Part shown: piece after piece, positions 45,163 through 58,955 of the stretch | Layout: every line of letters begins with the position of its first letter | Position numbering within the stretch: the first letter of the stretch is position 1 | Origin: Adineta vaga | Taxonomy: Eukaryota > Rotifera | Length of the DNA stretch: 64,000 nt | Assembly: GCA_021613535.1 (NCBI GenBank) | Contig: CP075493.1 | Span: 9,300,001 to 9,364,000, forward strand | Direction: 5' to 3' | Notes under the pieces: model-generated | The model's database searches: none | What the model was told of the DNA's origin: nothing | Seen by the model: only the letters and a program-made list of their open reading frames with translations | Made by a program: the position numbers and the translations under genes

Positions 45163-47458
45163 ATGAGTCGGTCGAAAGAACAAGACAAGGGTAGATCGAA
45201 TGTTGTTTTTGTAAATAAAAAACTCGATTTTCGAATATTTAGATCCCAAGTTGCAACTTAAACAACGTCGCGTACTAAAACGTTTATTTCGATATAGCCG
45301 AGATGATTGGCCATTGATTACATTTGGTACCATACTTTTATTAGGAGGAGCTTTATGCAAGCACTATCGTTTTTTTTATGTCCGAAAATTCATAATTTTC
45401 TTCTTCTAGCTGAAGTTTTTGTACCATTATATACGGGAAGATTATTATCCAGTGTTGCGTTTAAAGAAGAATGGAACAAATTCAAACACAATTTAATCAT
45501 GTTTGTTATCGTTAATTTTTCTGGGTATAATTCATTGAATAATAGTAATCATGAACAAGACGTTTTTTTGTTTTCTAGAGGTTTTTTCGGTGGATTTCGT
45601 ATCGGTATATTTGCCATATGTGTATCACGTCTTAATATTCGTTTACGAACGAAATTATTTCAATCCTACACTCGACAAGAAATTGGCTTTTTTGATACAC
45701 ATGAAAGTGGAAAATTACTTTCACGACTTAATCATGATACACAGATCATGAGTTCAATTGTTGCCAATAATATTGCACAATGTATTGGTGCATTGATTAA
45801 ATTTGGTAGGTCATTTAGTTTTCATTGCTGCTGCTGTTGTTGTTAACAATTCTATGTTTTAGTCGGTACATTTATTATGATGATTAATTTAAGTTTACAT
45901 TTAACGATTGCTTGTCTTATTGGTGCACCATTGATTTTAATTGTAGCAAAATTAAGTGGCAATGCTCATCGACGTATATCAGAGAAAGTTCAAGATTTAT
46001 CAGCAGATGCATCGGAAATAGCTGAAGAAACAATTCAAACGATTCGAACGGTTCGAAGTTTTGGAAACGAAGATGAAGAATTAAAACGATTTGCTGATAT
46101 TCTCAAAGAATCATACAAAGCTTCACTTATACAAGCAGCATTATCGGCTGCACAGAAATGGTTTGTTGAAGTAGGTCTTATATTTGTTATCATATTATTA
46201 GTTAAAAACAAATTTTTTTGTTCATTAGTTAGCACAACTTGGTATGAGTGTAGTTATGTTAACATATGGTGCAAGATTGGTACATGAAAATAGAGTTAAA
46301 GGATCTGATTTATTAGCATTCGTTATCTATCAATTAACTCTTGGAGCAATCTTAAGTGTAAGTGAATTGATTTGATATTTTCCTAGAAAATTAAATTCTT
46401 TAAATATATTGAAGGATATTTCTCAAATATATACAGCAATGATGACAGCAGCTGGTGCAAGTCAATCCGTATTTGATTATCTTGATCGTAAACCTTTACA
46501 ATATCCAAGTGGTACATTAGAACCAAATGAATTACGCGGTGAAATTGAATTCGATAATGTTTCATTAGTTTATCCAGCAAGACCAAATGAAGTTGCCGTA
46601 AAAGTAAGTTGAACTCTTTTTTTTTCTTTCATAAACTTTGTTATTTGATAGAACATATCATTCAAAATTCAACCTGGTCAAACATGTGCATTTGTTGGAC
46701 CATCTGGTTCGGGTAAATTGAAAAAATGAATTATTAAAAAAGAAATAATTCTTCGATGATTCTGTTTCATCTTAGGAAAATCAACATGTATTAATCTACT
46801 CGAACGTTTCTATGATCCAAGTAGTGGGAAAATTTTGATTGATGGAAAAGAAATTCAAGATTATGATCATAAATATCTTCATAAAAACATCGCTATGGTT
46901 GGTCAAGAACCCATTCTATTCAATCGAACAATAAAAGAAAATATTTCATATGGATTAGAAAATCAAGACGATGCAGCAGTAATTCAAGCTGCAGACAAAG
47001 CGAATGCACATGGATTTATCATTGATCTTACCAATGGATATAATACAATGTGTGGACAACGAGGTGGACATTTATCTGGTGGTCAAAAGCAACGTGTTTC
47101 AATTGCTCGTGCAATCATTCGAAAACCGACTATACTCTTATTAGATGAAGCCACATCTGCATTGGATCCTGTCAATGAACGAATGGTAAAAATCTTCGTA
47201 GTTTATTTCCAATCAACTTTTTCTCTCTTTTAAAATTAGATTCAAGATGCATTATTCTATAATAAAGAAAAACATGAACAACGAACTGTTCTGATTTCAG
47301 CACATCGATTGAGTACAATCGAACGATGTGATAGAATATTTGTTATTCACAAAGGTATTTTAATTGAACAAGGTACACATGAAGAATTAATAGAAATTGA
47401 ACATGGAATTTATCGCGAACTTGTTCGACGACAACAGATGGATATAGATAGTATTTGA
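45163..47458 (+). CDS. ABCB9-like: ABC half transporter of the ABCB9/TAP group
   Basis: This is a homodimerising or heterodimerising peptide/lipid exporter with one TMD and one NBD (about 630 aa). Eight or so short introns. The first coding exon (MSRSKEQDKGRSNVVF) is joined by a 40-nt intron to LQLKQRRVLKRLFRYSRDDW; this first junction is the least certain. The TMD has RTKLFQSYTRQEIGFFDTHE and GKLLSRLNHDTQIMS, characteristic of ABCB peptide transporters. The NBD has GEIEFDNVSLVYPARP, Walker A GPSGSGKST (split by an intron after GSG), Q-loop VGQEPILF, signature LSGGQKQRV, Walker B ILLLDEATSALD and H-loop SAHRLST. TAPL (ABCB9) is the nearest by these motifs; TAP1/2 and ABCB10 are alternatives. 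Confidence 0.9.
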
Positions 47459-47957
47459 TTAGAAAAAAGAGTCTATCAATCAATATTGTTGTTTTTTGTT
47501 TAATCAAGCGTTTTTTGATATTGTGCAATATAGAAAGAAATCATTTGTATTTTTTTGTTACTATTGTAATTGATTGAAACATATATTTTGTCGCAGATCA
47601 AATCTACATTTCCTCTTTTTTTTACAGAAAATTAGTCTTGTGAATAAATCAGTGAAATGCATGTATTAACTTTAATATTCTGAGTTAAGTTATGAACACT
47701 GGAAAGATAAAAACAAACAAAAATAGCTATTCAACATTGCCTGTTCACTATGACATCTTCAACTTTATTAAAGTAAATTTTTCAGTGTCAGAAACAACCA
47801 ATAGCATAAGTAAACGCTCATTCTCTTCTTTTCTTTTTCAAACAAGATGTTGTCATTGCACAACGATGGTGTAATATGTCAATAACACGCAAAAATATCA
47901 GAATAAATACCCTTGAAAAAAAACTATTCTTTCATAAACTAAGTTACTTTTACTCAA
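47459..47957. other. Intergenic ABC-PNKP
   Basis: AT-rich spacer of 499 nt; nothing supported. Confidence 0.5.
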
Positions 47958-49618
47958 ATGTCGAAACGTACTGGAACAAAACGTAAAGCTGCAACAACTG
48001 CAGATCATGAAATGAAACGTTCGAAAGGTGAAACCAATGTTTTCAATTTAAAATGGTATGAAGAAGGTGAACCATTATCAAAAGGTTTTGTTCCATTAGT
48101 ATATATGTATGATGATACACTACCTGGTTCATCAAAAATTGCTGCATTTGATATGGATTCAACATTAATTAATGTGAAATCTGGTGCAAAATTCGCTCGA
48201 AGTATGTTCAAGAAAAAAATATTAATTTGATGAATATTTTTCTAATATGATTTAGATCATACGGATTGGGTTTGGTGGCATGAAACTGTTCCAAAAAAGC
48301 TTGCAGAATTACATAATGATGGATATCGTTTGATAATTTTTACAAATCAAGGTGGTATTGAAAAGCAACATACAAAATTAGATGATATTAAGCGTAAATG
48401 TGAAAAACTAGTTGAAGAAACGAATGCACCGATTTATGTGTATATTGCTACTGGTGAAAATCATTTTCGAAAACCAGCTACATCTATGTTTGATTTTTTC
48501 GTGGAAAATTGTAATCAAAATGTTGAGGTAAATATAAAAGCAGTTGTTGTGTTCCCAATGGAAGCATATTCTTCTTTTTTTTATTATAAATGATAGATTG
48601 ATAAAAAGAATAGTTTCTATTGTGGTGATGCTGCGGGACGTGTTAATAATTGGCAACCAGGCAAGAAAAAAGATTTTTCATGTGCTGATCGAAAATTTGC
48701 AAATAACATTGGTTTACGTAAGTTTTAAAGTCAATGTGATTTATTTGGAACTATTTTGTGGATGATTATTTTCAGCATTTAAAACACCTGAAGAATGTTT
48801 TCTTGATGAAGCACCTACGACTAAATATGAATGGGGTTCCATTAATCCACGCGAATACATTACTAAATTGCCCAAAGGCAATACAACACAAGTTTATCAT
48901 AAAAATGTAAAGTTTGCACCGCAATAAAGATGAGTACATTTTATATCTATTGTTTTGTTGTCTAGAATCAAGAAGTTGTTATTCTTCAAGGACCACCTGC
49001 ATCAGGTTTGTTGAAAGAAGAAAAAAATATGAGATTTTTTACTTTTTATTTGAACTCTCAATCATTTAGGAAAGAGTACATTTTCTCGTCGATATTTTCA
49101 ACCACATAATTACGAAATAATCAATCGTGATACACTTCAAACGGCAGCGAAATGTTTAAAAGTAAGTGTATTATATCAATAGGCAAAATCCTTTTGTAAG
49201 TACATTCTTCTTAGGCAGCAAAAGAAGCTTTAAGTAACGGTAAAAGTGTCGTCATTGATAATACAAATCCAGGTGCTGATACCCGATCAGAATATATTGC
49301 TTTAGCTAAATCTCATAAAATACCATGTCGTTGCTTTGTTTTCAATACGCCGATTGAACTATGTCATCATTTAAATTATGTACGTGTTCATCAAACATCT
49401 GGTGATGTTCGTCGAATTCCTGGTATGTTAAATGAGTAAAAGTATTCTAATCTATCAATATAATGGCTATTTTAGATGTCGGATATAATATGTATAAGAA
49501 AAATTATGTAGCACCAAAAGCATCTGAAGGTCTTGATGAAATTACAACGATTGACTTTGCTCCAAAATTTGATTCGGAAACACATGAAAAAATTTTTCAT
49601 TATTATACAGAATCTTAA
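47958..49618 (+). CDS. PNKP: Polynucleotide kinase 3'-phosphatase without FHA domain
   Basis: PNKP restores 5'-phosphate and 3'-hydroxyl ends in base-excision, single-strand and double-strand break repair. About eight exons. The HAD phosphatase has the DxDxT motif in [10 protein letters not shown], motif II in IIFTNQGGI, then [10 protein letters not shown] and [20 protein letters not shown]. The kinase has Walker A GPPASGKST, split by an intron within the Gly, plus [13 protein letters not shown]. The C-terminus [16 protein letters not shown] is PNKP-like. The N-terminal FHA domain of vertebrate PNKP is absent; only a basic, probable nuclear-localisation leader ([16 protein letters not shown]) precedes the phosphatase. 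The stop TAA is at 49616-49618. Confidence 0.95.
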
Positions 49619-50141
49619 TAGAATGTTTTCTTGTGCTTTTGTTTTGTTTTTGTAATATTGATGCGTGATATGGTTGACTATTGTATCCTATTCTAAGTGT
49701 TTAATAGATGAATAATAACGAAAAACGCATAGTTCTTCGCCTAGTCAAGAGTTATTCATACGGGAAAACATTGAAATCTTTAGAGATTTGAATCTATTAG
49801 TATATAGAACAACATTGATTTGTAGTTGGGCTAGATCAAATGAGAAGTTCGAAAGATTATTTCAACATGCAAATACAACGTTGGCATCATTTCATACATG
49901 TATATGTGATCTTAATTGATATTCTTTACAATGATTGTAATTCAATATATTGGTTCATTGGTAGGATTTACTACATCTAATATATATTAGAAGTAAATAT
50001 ATTAAAAGAACACTCTCAACTTAATATAATGTTCTTCCGTGAGAAGAAAATCAGGCATTATAAAAACTACTCATTCTTTCTTTGCAATCATTCATATTTC
50101 TGTTCTTGTTGTGATTCGAAACTCTTTCTCTCTTTCTATAT

Positions 50142-50168
50142 TTATATATATATATATATATATATATA
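50142..50168. repeat. (TA)n microsatellite
   Basis: About 12 TA dinucleotides, nearly perfect. Confidence 0.9.
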
Positions 50169-51280
50169 CAACAACTATAATCTCATAACAAAAGGAAAAA
50201 GAAAAAAAATCTTATTAGTTTCGTATTTCCTTTCGTGCTTGCCTTCGTTCTATAGTTAATCTGTATGTCTGATACTATTTTTTTGCTTTGTTTTCACATG
50301 AATAGCATCATTTAGAGTTAGATAATAGATTTACTCATTTACTTTTACTCTTTTGTAAATTTTTTTAATAGACTGGAATTATAGTCAAAGTATTTCAATC
50401 GAAACAATACCATTGAGATGATAATTATACTATCGATATGACGAAAAGAATCCGTAAGTAAAAGAGAAAAGAAAGACGAAGGTAATTGCTTGTAAGATTA
50501 AAAGTATAGTTGTCTTCATTTTTCTTCTTGTTAGAAAGTATTCTTCGGAAAATTAGAGGAAGTGAGTTTTTCCTTGGTATCGTCTTATCAGACTTTGTAA
50601 TGTCATGTTTCTTGATTTTCTTTTTGTTAGTCAAGAAAAAAAATATATGATCTACTGTCACACCTATTATTAAGAACAAGATGCGCCAGTCAATATAAGC
50701 AATGAAGCAAATTCAACCAAAAAGAAGAATGCAACATGCTACATAAAGACGCCCACGATTTAATTAATGCATCTTCCTATCTCTCTCTATCTCTCTCTTT
50801 CGCAAAAAGACATCAATTGTGCGTCGTTCATAAGTAGTTCATTCTTGTCATTTTAGTGAACAGAAAAAAAAGAAGAAGAGAATTCTACTTCTTCTTTTGA
50901 ACATCTTTTTTCTAAAAAATATTCTTCTTCTTTCTCTTTTTTTTTAAAGAAGAAGTAACAGTAGGTTTACTGAATAAGTTCTATCTTTTTGATTATAAAA
51001 TCAAACTATCAGTCGTGCGTCACTTCGAATTTTTTCTAGGATGATCTTCATCAGCAGAACTATCGATACTCAGAGCTGTTTTATTAGATTTTGAGTCGTC
51101 TTATATTCTTATACCACGAACTAATGTCATTATTAATAGAACTACAAGTTTCGAAAAGAGAAGAAAAAAGAAGATAAAAGAAAATGCAATGCAACGTTGA
51201 TTTTAGAGGACTGTTGATCGTATCGTCTCTTTTTTTTATTCTTCGACACTACAAATACTGGAGAGAAGAAAAAAAGAAAA

Positions 51281-51302
51281 ATGATGATGATGATGATGAT
51301 GA
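51281..51302. repeat. (ATG)n microsatellite in non-coding DNA
   Basis: Seven ATG/GAT units upstream of the SLC4 gene; no ORF uses them. Confidence 0.85.
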
Positions 51303-52237
51303 CGGTGATTGGCGAAAGACGTTTATCGTCTAAACTAAAAGAAAAAGATAGCACAGGATGTCAGATGTTCTTTGTGTCACATTCAATATTTATGTCTTTG
51401 TTATCCTAAGAAGAATTTCTATGTAAGACTAAATCATTGATCTTCTCTAGAATGTATGTAGATGTTTTCCTATCTTACTAATCGATTTATCTTTCTTGTT
51501 TATATTGGATATAACTATCTAATGAATTTCTAGTCCTTAAAATTATCACAATATATAGGAATAGAAGATTTCTTTGATACTAGAATGAGCGTTAATAATG
51601 ATTTCAACTTTAGTTTTTAGTTTTAATTAAATGTCATATTATTATCAATACAAGAGATTTCTTTCATAGGAAGGAAATGTTCCAGTATTCTTCATATTTA
51701 TATAGCTGTTTCGTTTCAAGGTCGTACGGTGACCTTTTTTAGACAAAACATACAAGTTGTTTCCCTTTCTTTTCTTTTTTTTTCATTCAGACACTATCGA
51801 GAGTATATAGTCTTGAATAGCTCGTTCGTTCCTTCGTCGGAAAATTCTCTCAAATAGAGACAATATATGTTTTCTAAGAACTCGACAAAATAGGTTTGAT
51901 ATCAAAACGAGAAATGACATCAACAACAAGAAAATACGTCTGTTTACATATTATTCGATAGCTTCGTTTTGTCTTCTATCAACAATTCTCTAGTCAAAAT
52001 TGCTTACGTACACATCTGTACGTCGTTGTCGTCGTTTTTCTTTCCTTCTTCTTTTTTCTGTTTTCTTCTCGACTACAAGATCAATCTTCATTGATAGTCA
52101 GATGCGCTACACACTTAACTAAATGATTTACGCATGCTTATAACTACTCTATCATCTCGGTCGACTATCCTATCATGGAATTGTTTTTTCTTCTTCTTTC
52201 GACTTCTAGACTCGTTTTCTTTTTAGTCTACTGAAAT

Positions 52238-55200
52238 ATGACTGATCCAGTAGACGGTTTACAATCTGGACAAATGTTTTCAACGGATGATACAACAGCA
52301 GCATCCAACATTCCGATATCGGATTTTCGACGAAATGAAATTCGTCCCATTCTAAGTGATGATGGTAAAAACTTCTATTTCGTATCGAAAAATAAATATT
52401 AATCTATTCTCGGTTTTCTCCTCGATTAGATCGACATAAATCGATTTATCATCAACCTAGTTTAACAAAATACAATTCAACAGAACGACGTAAAAAACGT
52501 CATCATCGTTCGCATTTGTCAGGAGAATCATTTGATGCAACATCGAAATCGGTTACGAGTATTGAAACTAATGAATCATGTGAAATTGGTAACAACAAAC
52601 CTTGTTTTTCTTTTTCTTGTTTCAAACAAGATAATATCAATTTAATCATGTATAGATAATCCAACTGCACGTATTCAATTTCTTCTTGGTGATGACGATC
52701 AAGATGATGATGATGAAGAACATAAACCACATGATTTATTTATTGAATTAAATGAATTATTTCTTGGAAATGAGAAATTAAATGAATCAAGCGAAGTTAT
52801 CGAACAAGGTTGGAAAGAAACAGCAAGGTATATCATTATCTTCTTGATAATTGCATCTCTAAACAAGTCTTTTTTAAAAATATTTCAGATGGATTAAATT
52901 CGAAGAAGAGGTCGAAAGTGGTGGTCGATGGAGTAAACCCCATGTAGCAACATTATCATTACATTCATTACTCGAATTACGAAATTGTATTTTTAGTGGA
53001 AGTGTGATACTTGATATGCAAGCTGATCAATTACCGTTAATAATGGGTTTGTTTCCTCAATCTGAAAATGATTTGTATGATTATTGCTATTGTTATAGAT
53101 ATGATTCTTGATGATATGATTGCTAATAAATCATTATTATCGGACAAACGTCTTGTGACGCGTAATGCTCTTCTACTGAAGCATATTCATCAGGTATATA
53201 CGCTTATTTTCCCTTTTAAATAAAGGAAATCCTTTTTTTTATATTCGATGAATTGAAGCATGAGAAAGAATTCTATCGTCATTTACATACACAAGAAAGC
53301 AAGAAACCATTACCATTTACACGCTCATTAGCTGAATTAACAAAAAATCGGTCACAAAAAGATGTCACAGCAGCAAGTACTGATCAAATGCCTGCATCAG
53401 CAGGAAATTCTAATCAAACACCGACTCATAAAAGTAAAACTTCGATGAGACAATCAAACAAAACTAATATTATCTTTTCTTCTAGCAACTAACAATACGT
53501 CTGCAGAAAAGTTTCTTACAGGTAAAAGTTTAGAGATCAACGAAATATGAACATTTTTTCTGTTCAGTTGCTAGTGGTGATCTTTCAAAAATTCGTTCCA
53601 ATGAAAATGAGGAAAGTGGAACAACTTTGATTACACCTGAATCTCGTGCCAAGGTTATAGGAATGATTTATTATACTATTTATCTACTAAGTTTTTTTAT
53701 TTGACATTAGATCAATACGGGTTTTATGAAAAAAATTCCACCAAATGCAGAAGCAACAAGTGTTTTAATTGGTGCTGTTGATTTTCTTCAAACACCTGTT
53801 TATGCATTTATTCGTTTGGGAAAGGGTGTTTGTATACCTGATCTTTTAGAAGTATCCGTACCAACACGATTCTTTTTTATTTTACTTGGACCATTTACTG
53901 AGCGTTTACGTTATCATGAAATTGGACGATCAATTGGCACATTGATGTCTGATGAAGTATAATTTTGAAAAGAAAAAGAGAACGTTTGCTATTAGATGTT
54001 TCTGTTTTTTTTTCCAAGATTTTTCATGATGTTGCATATCGAGCAAGAAATCGACAAGATTTATTAGCAGGTAGGTTTAATGAAATAGTAGATTTTAAAA
54101 ATAGTTTTATTTCCAATAGGTATCGATGATTTTCTCGATCATGTTACGGTTTTGCCACCAGGTGAATGGGATCCTAAAACACGTATTGAACCACCGAAAA
54201 GTGTGCCAAATAAAGTAAATCAAAGAACATTTTCATGAATAGATATGTGAATTAATTTTCATCTAATATTTTAGGAAGATCGATTAGAAAGAAATAAAAT
54301 GAATGCTAATACACAAATGGATGACATGGAACATGTTGAACATGAATTTGATGTATCATTATCACGAACAGGACGGTATGAGAGAATTTATATATATATA
54401 TATAAAATGAATGAAAAATATTCATTGAATTAGATTTTGCGGTGGTTTGATTGATGATATTAAACGAAAAGCACCATTCTATTTGTCAGATATCACTGAT
54501 GCTTTTTCATTTCAATCAGTTGCTGCAATTATATTTCTGTATTTTGCATGTTTATCACCAATTATTACATTTGGTGGTCTTCTGAGTAAAGCAACTAATA
54601 ATAATATGGTACGTACATGAATTGAAAAGATCATTATTTATATTTTTATATTTTCAAGGCTGCTATTGAAAGTCTTCTATCAGGCGCCATTTGTGGTTGT
54701 TTATATCATTTATTTGCTGGTCAACCTTTAACAATATTAGGTAGTACGGGACCGGTGCTCGTTTTTGAAACAATTGTTAATCATTTTTGCAGGTATAAAA
54801 ATTGATTTTCTCAATAAAACTCTATTCTTTCATATTCAATTTTAGTAATCATGGATATGATTATATGAATTTTCGGTGTTGGATTGGTTTGTGGACTGCA
54901 TCTATTCTGCTAATTATGGTCGTTACTGATGCAAGTTATTTGGTAAAATATATCACGAGATTTACCGGTAAATTTTACAATTAGTTTTTGTACTTTCGAC
55001 ATCGGATTTGTTTTCGTCTTTAGAGGAAAGTTTTGCTGCACTTATTGGTATTATTTTTATTTACGAAGCATTTGATAAAATGATTGAAATCAATCAACAT
55101 CGACCTGTTCGATTACATACTCGTAAAGTTCTACCACCGAATTGTTCATGCGCACTTACTAAATATACAAATAAAAGTACACCTATAACGATAAATGTAA

Positions 55201-57038
55201 GAGACAAGTAAATGATCATATGCTAATAAATTCTCGTTGTATTTAGGATTGCTATAGAAATCGTTCATATGAATTCACTGGTACAAGTTGTAATCTGATT
55301 CAAAACCAAGCTTATATTCCTGATGTATTCTTTTTTTCAATTATTCTTTTTCTTTCTACGTTCGTTTTGGCTTATACATTGAAGAACTTCAAATTCAGTC
55401 GATTTTTACCTATGACTGTTCGTATTACATTTCAGTTTTTGTCGATATTGAACTATTTGAATTGTTTTAGATTCGCTCAAAAGTGAGCGATTTTGGTGTT
55501 GTATTAGCTATTTTTATTAATGTTTTTATTGATTACAAGATCGGACTTGATACACCGAAATTAGTTGTGCCACAAAATTTTGCACCAACCAAACCCGGTC
55601 GTGGTTGGATTATTAATCCATTTTCAAAAAATCCTCCTTATATGTATGCTGCTGCACTGTTACCAGCACTATTAGCGACTATACTTATCTTTATGGATCA
55701 ACAAATAACTGCAGTTATTATTAATAGAAAAGAAAATAAACTTAAAGTATATTTTGTTTATTTCAGTTGAACAATTCGAATGGAATGCTTTTTTTTCTCT
55801 ATCTTTCTTTAGAAAGGATGTGGTTATCATCTTGATTTATTAATTGTGGCACTTTGTATTGCTGTTAATTCAATTCTTGGTCTGCCATGGTTTGTTGCTG
55901 CTACGGTATTATCAATCAATCATGTTATTGCACTAAAGCTTGAATCGGAAACAGCGGCACCTGGAGAAAAAGCGAAGTTTCTTGGTGTTCGAGAACAACG
56001 TGTTACTGGTTTTATTGTATTTCTTTTCATTGGATTATCTGTATTCTTAACAAAATTTCTCGGTCTTATACCTATGCCAGTTCTTTATGGAGTTTTTCTC
56101 TATATGGGTATATCATCAATGAAAGAAATTCAATTAATATCGAGAATTTTATTGATGTTCATGCCGGAAAAATATCAACCAGATTATGTTTATCTTCGAC
56201 ATGTTCGCACACGTCGCGTACATTTCTTTACAATTATTCAACTAACATGTTTAGGTTTATTATGGATTATAAAATCGATAAAGAGTATTTCAATCTTATT
56301 TCCAATTATGGTTTTGGCTTTAGTTGGAGCACGAAAAGCAATGGATTATATGTTTACAAAACGAGAATTGCAGTCATTAGATGATCTAATGCCTGAAACA
56401 GTTAAAAAAGAAATTGAAGAGAGAAGAAATAGTATTTTACCAGGAACACTTGATGAAACTAATCTGGTTAGTTTTGCATTTGATTCTTCCAGAATGAGTA
56501 ATATTATTTTCAAAAAAATCTTTCTTTTTAGCCGAAAGAAACAATCACATTTGATAGTGGCGAACTTCGTATTTCTGTTGGAGATGGTAAAGTAGTAAAA
56601 GTACCTACAGAAAATGTTCAAGTAAGATTTAAATTTGATATACTTATTATGACTTGAATTTTTGTCATTTCAGATTAATCCGTCGACAGGTGTAATTAAT
56701 TTTTCGGAAGAAGTTGGTAAAACATTTTTATGGAAATCAATTGCCAAATCTTCAAATCATGATAAACCTTCGCGTAGTTCAGGAATCAAAAACAAGTTTG
56801 TTCTTTTAATCTTAATTTTCTAAACGAAAACGAATTAATGATGGTTTTTCTATTCTTTAGAATTCGTAAATTGAGTCTAAGCTTTCTTAGTCCTGATGAA
56901 GATCGAGTTCTAGTCTCTTCGATTAATTCACAATTACCATCGATCGTTATTGAACAAATGGAACCATCAACTTCGAATAGTGCACAACAAAGTCGAAGAA
57001 CTAGTTTGAGTAAAACCAAAGATGACAGTAGATTGTGA
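52238..57038 (+). CDS. SLC4A: SLC4 bicarbonate transporter (Na+-coupled NDCBE/NBC type)
   Basis: This is a plasma-membrane transporter of HCO3-/CO3 2- that sets intracellular pH. There are about 15-20 exons with 45-90 nt introns. The start [12 protein letters not shown] leads into a His/Arg/Lys-rich stretch [16 protein letters not shown] shared with Na+-coupled SLC4 members. The cytoplasmic domain follows: [29 protein letters not shown] and MDMILDDMI. The membrane domain begins near [20 protein letters not shown], with [73 protein letters not shown] and [14 protein letters not shown]. The extracellular loop has four Cys and N-glycosylation sequons. The C-tail is Ser-rich and ends DDSRL, TGA 57036-57038. 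The motif set fits SLC4A7/8/10 better than the AE1-3 exchangers. Confidence 0.95.
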
Positions 57039-58955
57039 TTGTGTGTTTGTGTTTTTCTATTTTTCTTGTATACCTTTAATAGTCATATCGAACAGTGATC
57101 ATAGATATTAAACAAATGTCTTTCTCGTTTCGAGACAAAAAAGATCTGGTCAATATGTTTTTGATTTAATTTTCTTCCATTTTTTATACAACTTAGCTTC
57201 TACATTAGAATCCTCATGGATATTTTCATTTTATTGTAGCAATTTATATATGCGTGTGTGTGTCTTTGTATCCTTCCTTTAACTTCTTGTTGTTGTTGAT
57301 GATGTTGTTGTTTGCTTTGTGTTAAGTAGAAGAGTATTTTTTCTTTGTACGAAACAAACAAATTGAGATGTGGAATTATGATGGACTAATTTAATTCAGA
57401 AATATATCATTAATTATTTCTAATTAGATTAATAAATACTGAGAGATTATTGAAAGATAAATAGAAAAAGTTGAATTGATAATTTTCAATACGGCAAATG
57501 TATTTATTGAAAGAAAATAAATGAACGAGTGAAAGACGAAAACACATTGTTTCATCAATCATTTATTAATTCTCAATCTTTGCTAGAGTTATTTTCTTGA
57601 GGTTATTATGACTTTGCTACGATTGACTAGGCTTCTCTCCGTTGGAATGATACTCGGCGAAAGTGTTTTGATGAAATCAGCACAACTCAGAGATCAAATG
57701 TGTAGATTTGAAAATCATTACTGATAGTTCAATATGCTTTTTGTATGTAATACTTTTCATCATTGTTGTGCAATTTAATTATAACGAATTTCGTATTGAT
57801 TTCAGATAGATATATCGAACTGCATAGAAATAACAACTTTCTCTTTCTTCTTACAAATAGTCCTTTATCTCTGATATACACCAACCAATATGAAAAATAA
57901 AGATGGCGTATGAAATTTGCACCATGAACTGTTATAAAGTTACAATATATGTTAAGAGAAGATGTCACTCGGTGAGTGACAAGACGAAAGGTCTATAAAA
58001 AAAAAGAATCATCAAGAATTCGCATATTGAAATTCAATAGGTACGAATAGATTCATATCTTATGTTGATCTATGATGTAGGTACTTTAGTTAGCAAAACG
58101 ATTGTTTTCAATGCTGAAACAAATCGAAAATGTTAATGGACTTCAAAATTGAGTAGGTGTAAGAAAAATAAAGTTAATAATAGAAAATCTTTTTGTTACT
58201 AAATCAACATAATGATTCACATGTATCTTTATGTTTTTTCTATCTTACCATAGCTTCATTTTTTTTGCGATGTGATTAAAATTGATTGCTTATTTTTAGA
58301 AAATAATGTTAGTTGCGGGTGTATGCGTGCGAATGAATGGGATAGAGAGAGAGAGGAAATAGAATTATTTTGTTTGTTCAAATGTACACCTACATCTTTC
58401 ATTCACCGATATTTTCTATGAATAAAACTCTAAACGAAAATAGTAGAAACATTGTTTCTTATATATAATAAAAAGAATCCGAGTAAAAGAAAAAATCACA
58501 TTTTTTTCTCTTTTCAAGTGTATGTCTAACATGTTATCGTATTTTGATTTTTGACAAGAAGTAAAATATTTGATTATTCTTTCTGTTTTTTGATAAAATT
58601 CATTTATACGTCGTGGACATTTTCTTTTCCTCGATAAAATGTCTACACATCAAACATGATTTGTTCAGACTTTCTACATTAAAATTATCTCGACTGCAAA
58701 TGTTTTTCAGTAATATGAAACTTTAATTGTCGTTTCTTCTATTCTTATCAGGTAGTTTCTACTTCATCTCAGTTTTTTCTCTCGTATCTGCCTTCTCGTT
58801 CTTCTTTTTTTTTCACTAACGTCATCATTGTTGTCAAGCAATGAGTGAGGGATAGAGAAACTAACATCCGTCATGATAAAAATGATGTCGTTACTCTTCT
58901 TGTCTTATTCTTTTCATCTAATAACTAACATTATATTGATTAAAATAAACAAATA
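57039..58955. other. Intergenic SLC4 to small unknown gene
   Basis: 1.9 kb, AT-rich, with short TG and GA runs (near 57250 and 58342). No supported gene or RNA. Confidence 0.5.

Larger units (their letters stand above)
49619..52237. other. Long intergenic region upstream of SLC4 gene
   Basis: 2.6 kb without a supported gene. It has an (AT)n tract at 50142-50168, CT-rich stretches near 50770-50800, and (ATG)n at 51281-51302. The size is unusual for this window, so distal regulatory sequence or an untranslated first exon of the SLC4 gene may lie here. AG at 52225-52226 after a T-rich tract, 11 nt before the ATG, would fit such an exon or a trans-splice site. Confidence 0.45.

Noticed and set aside
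50029-50259. 76-codon open stretch over the (TA)n tract
   Set aside because: Made of a dinucleotide repeat and T-rich sequence; not a gene.
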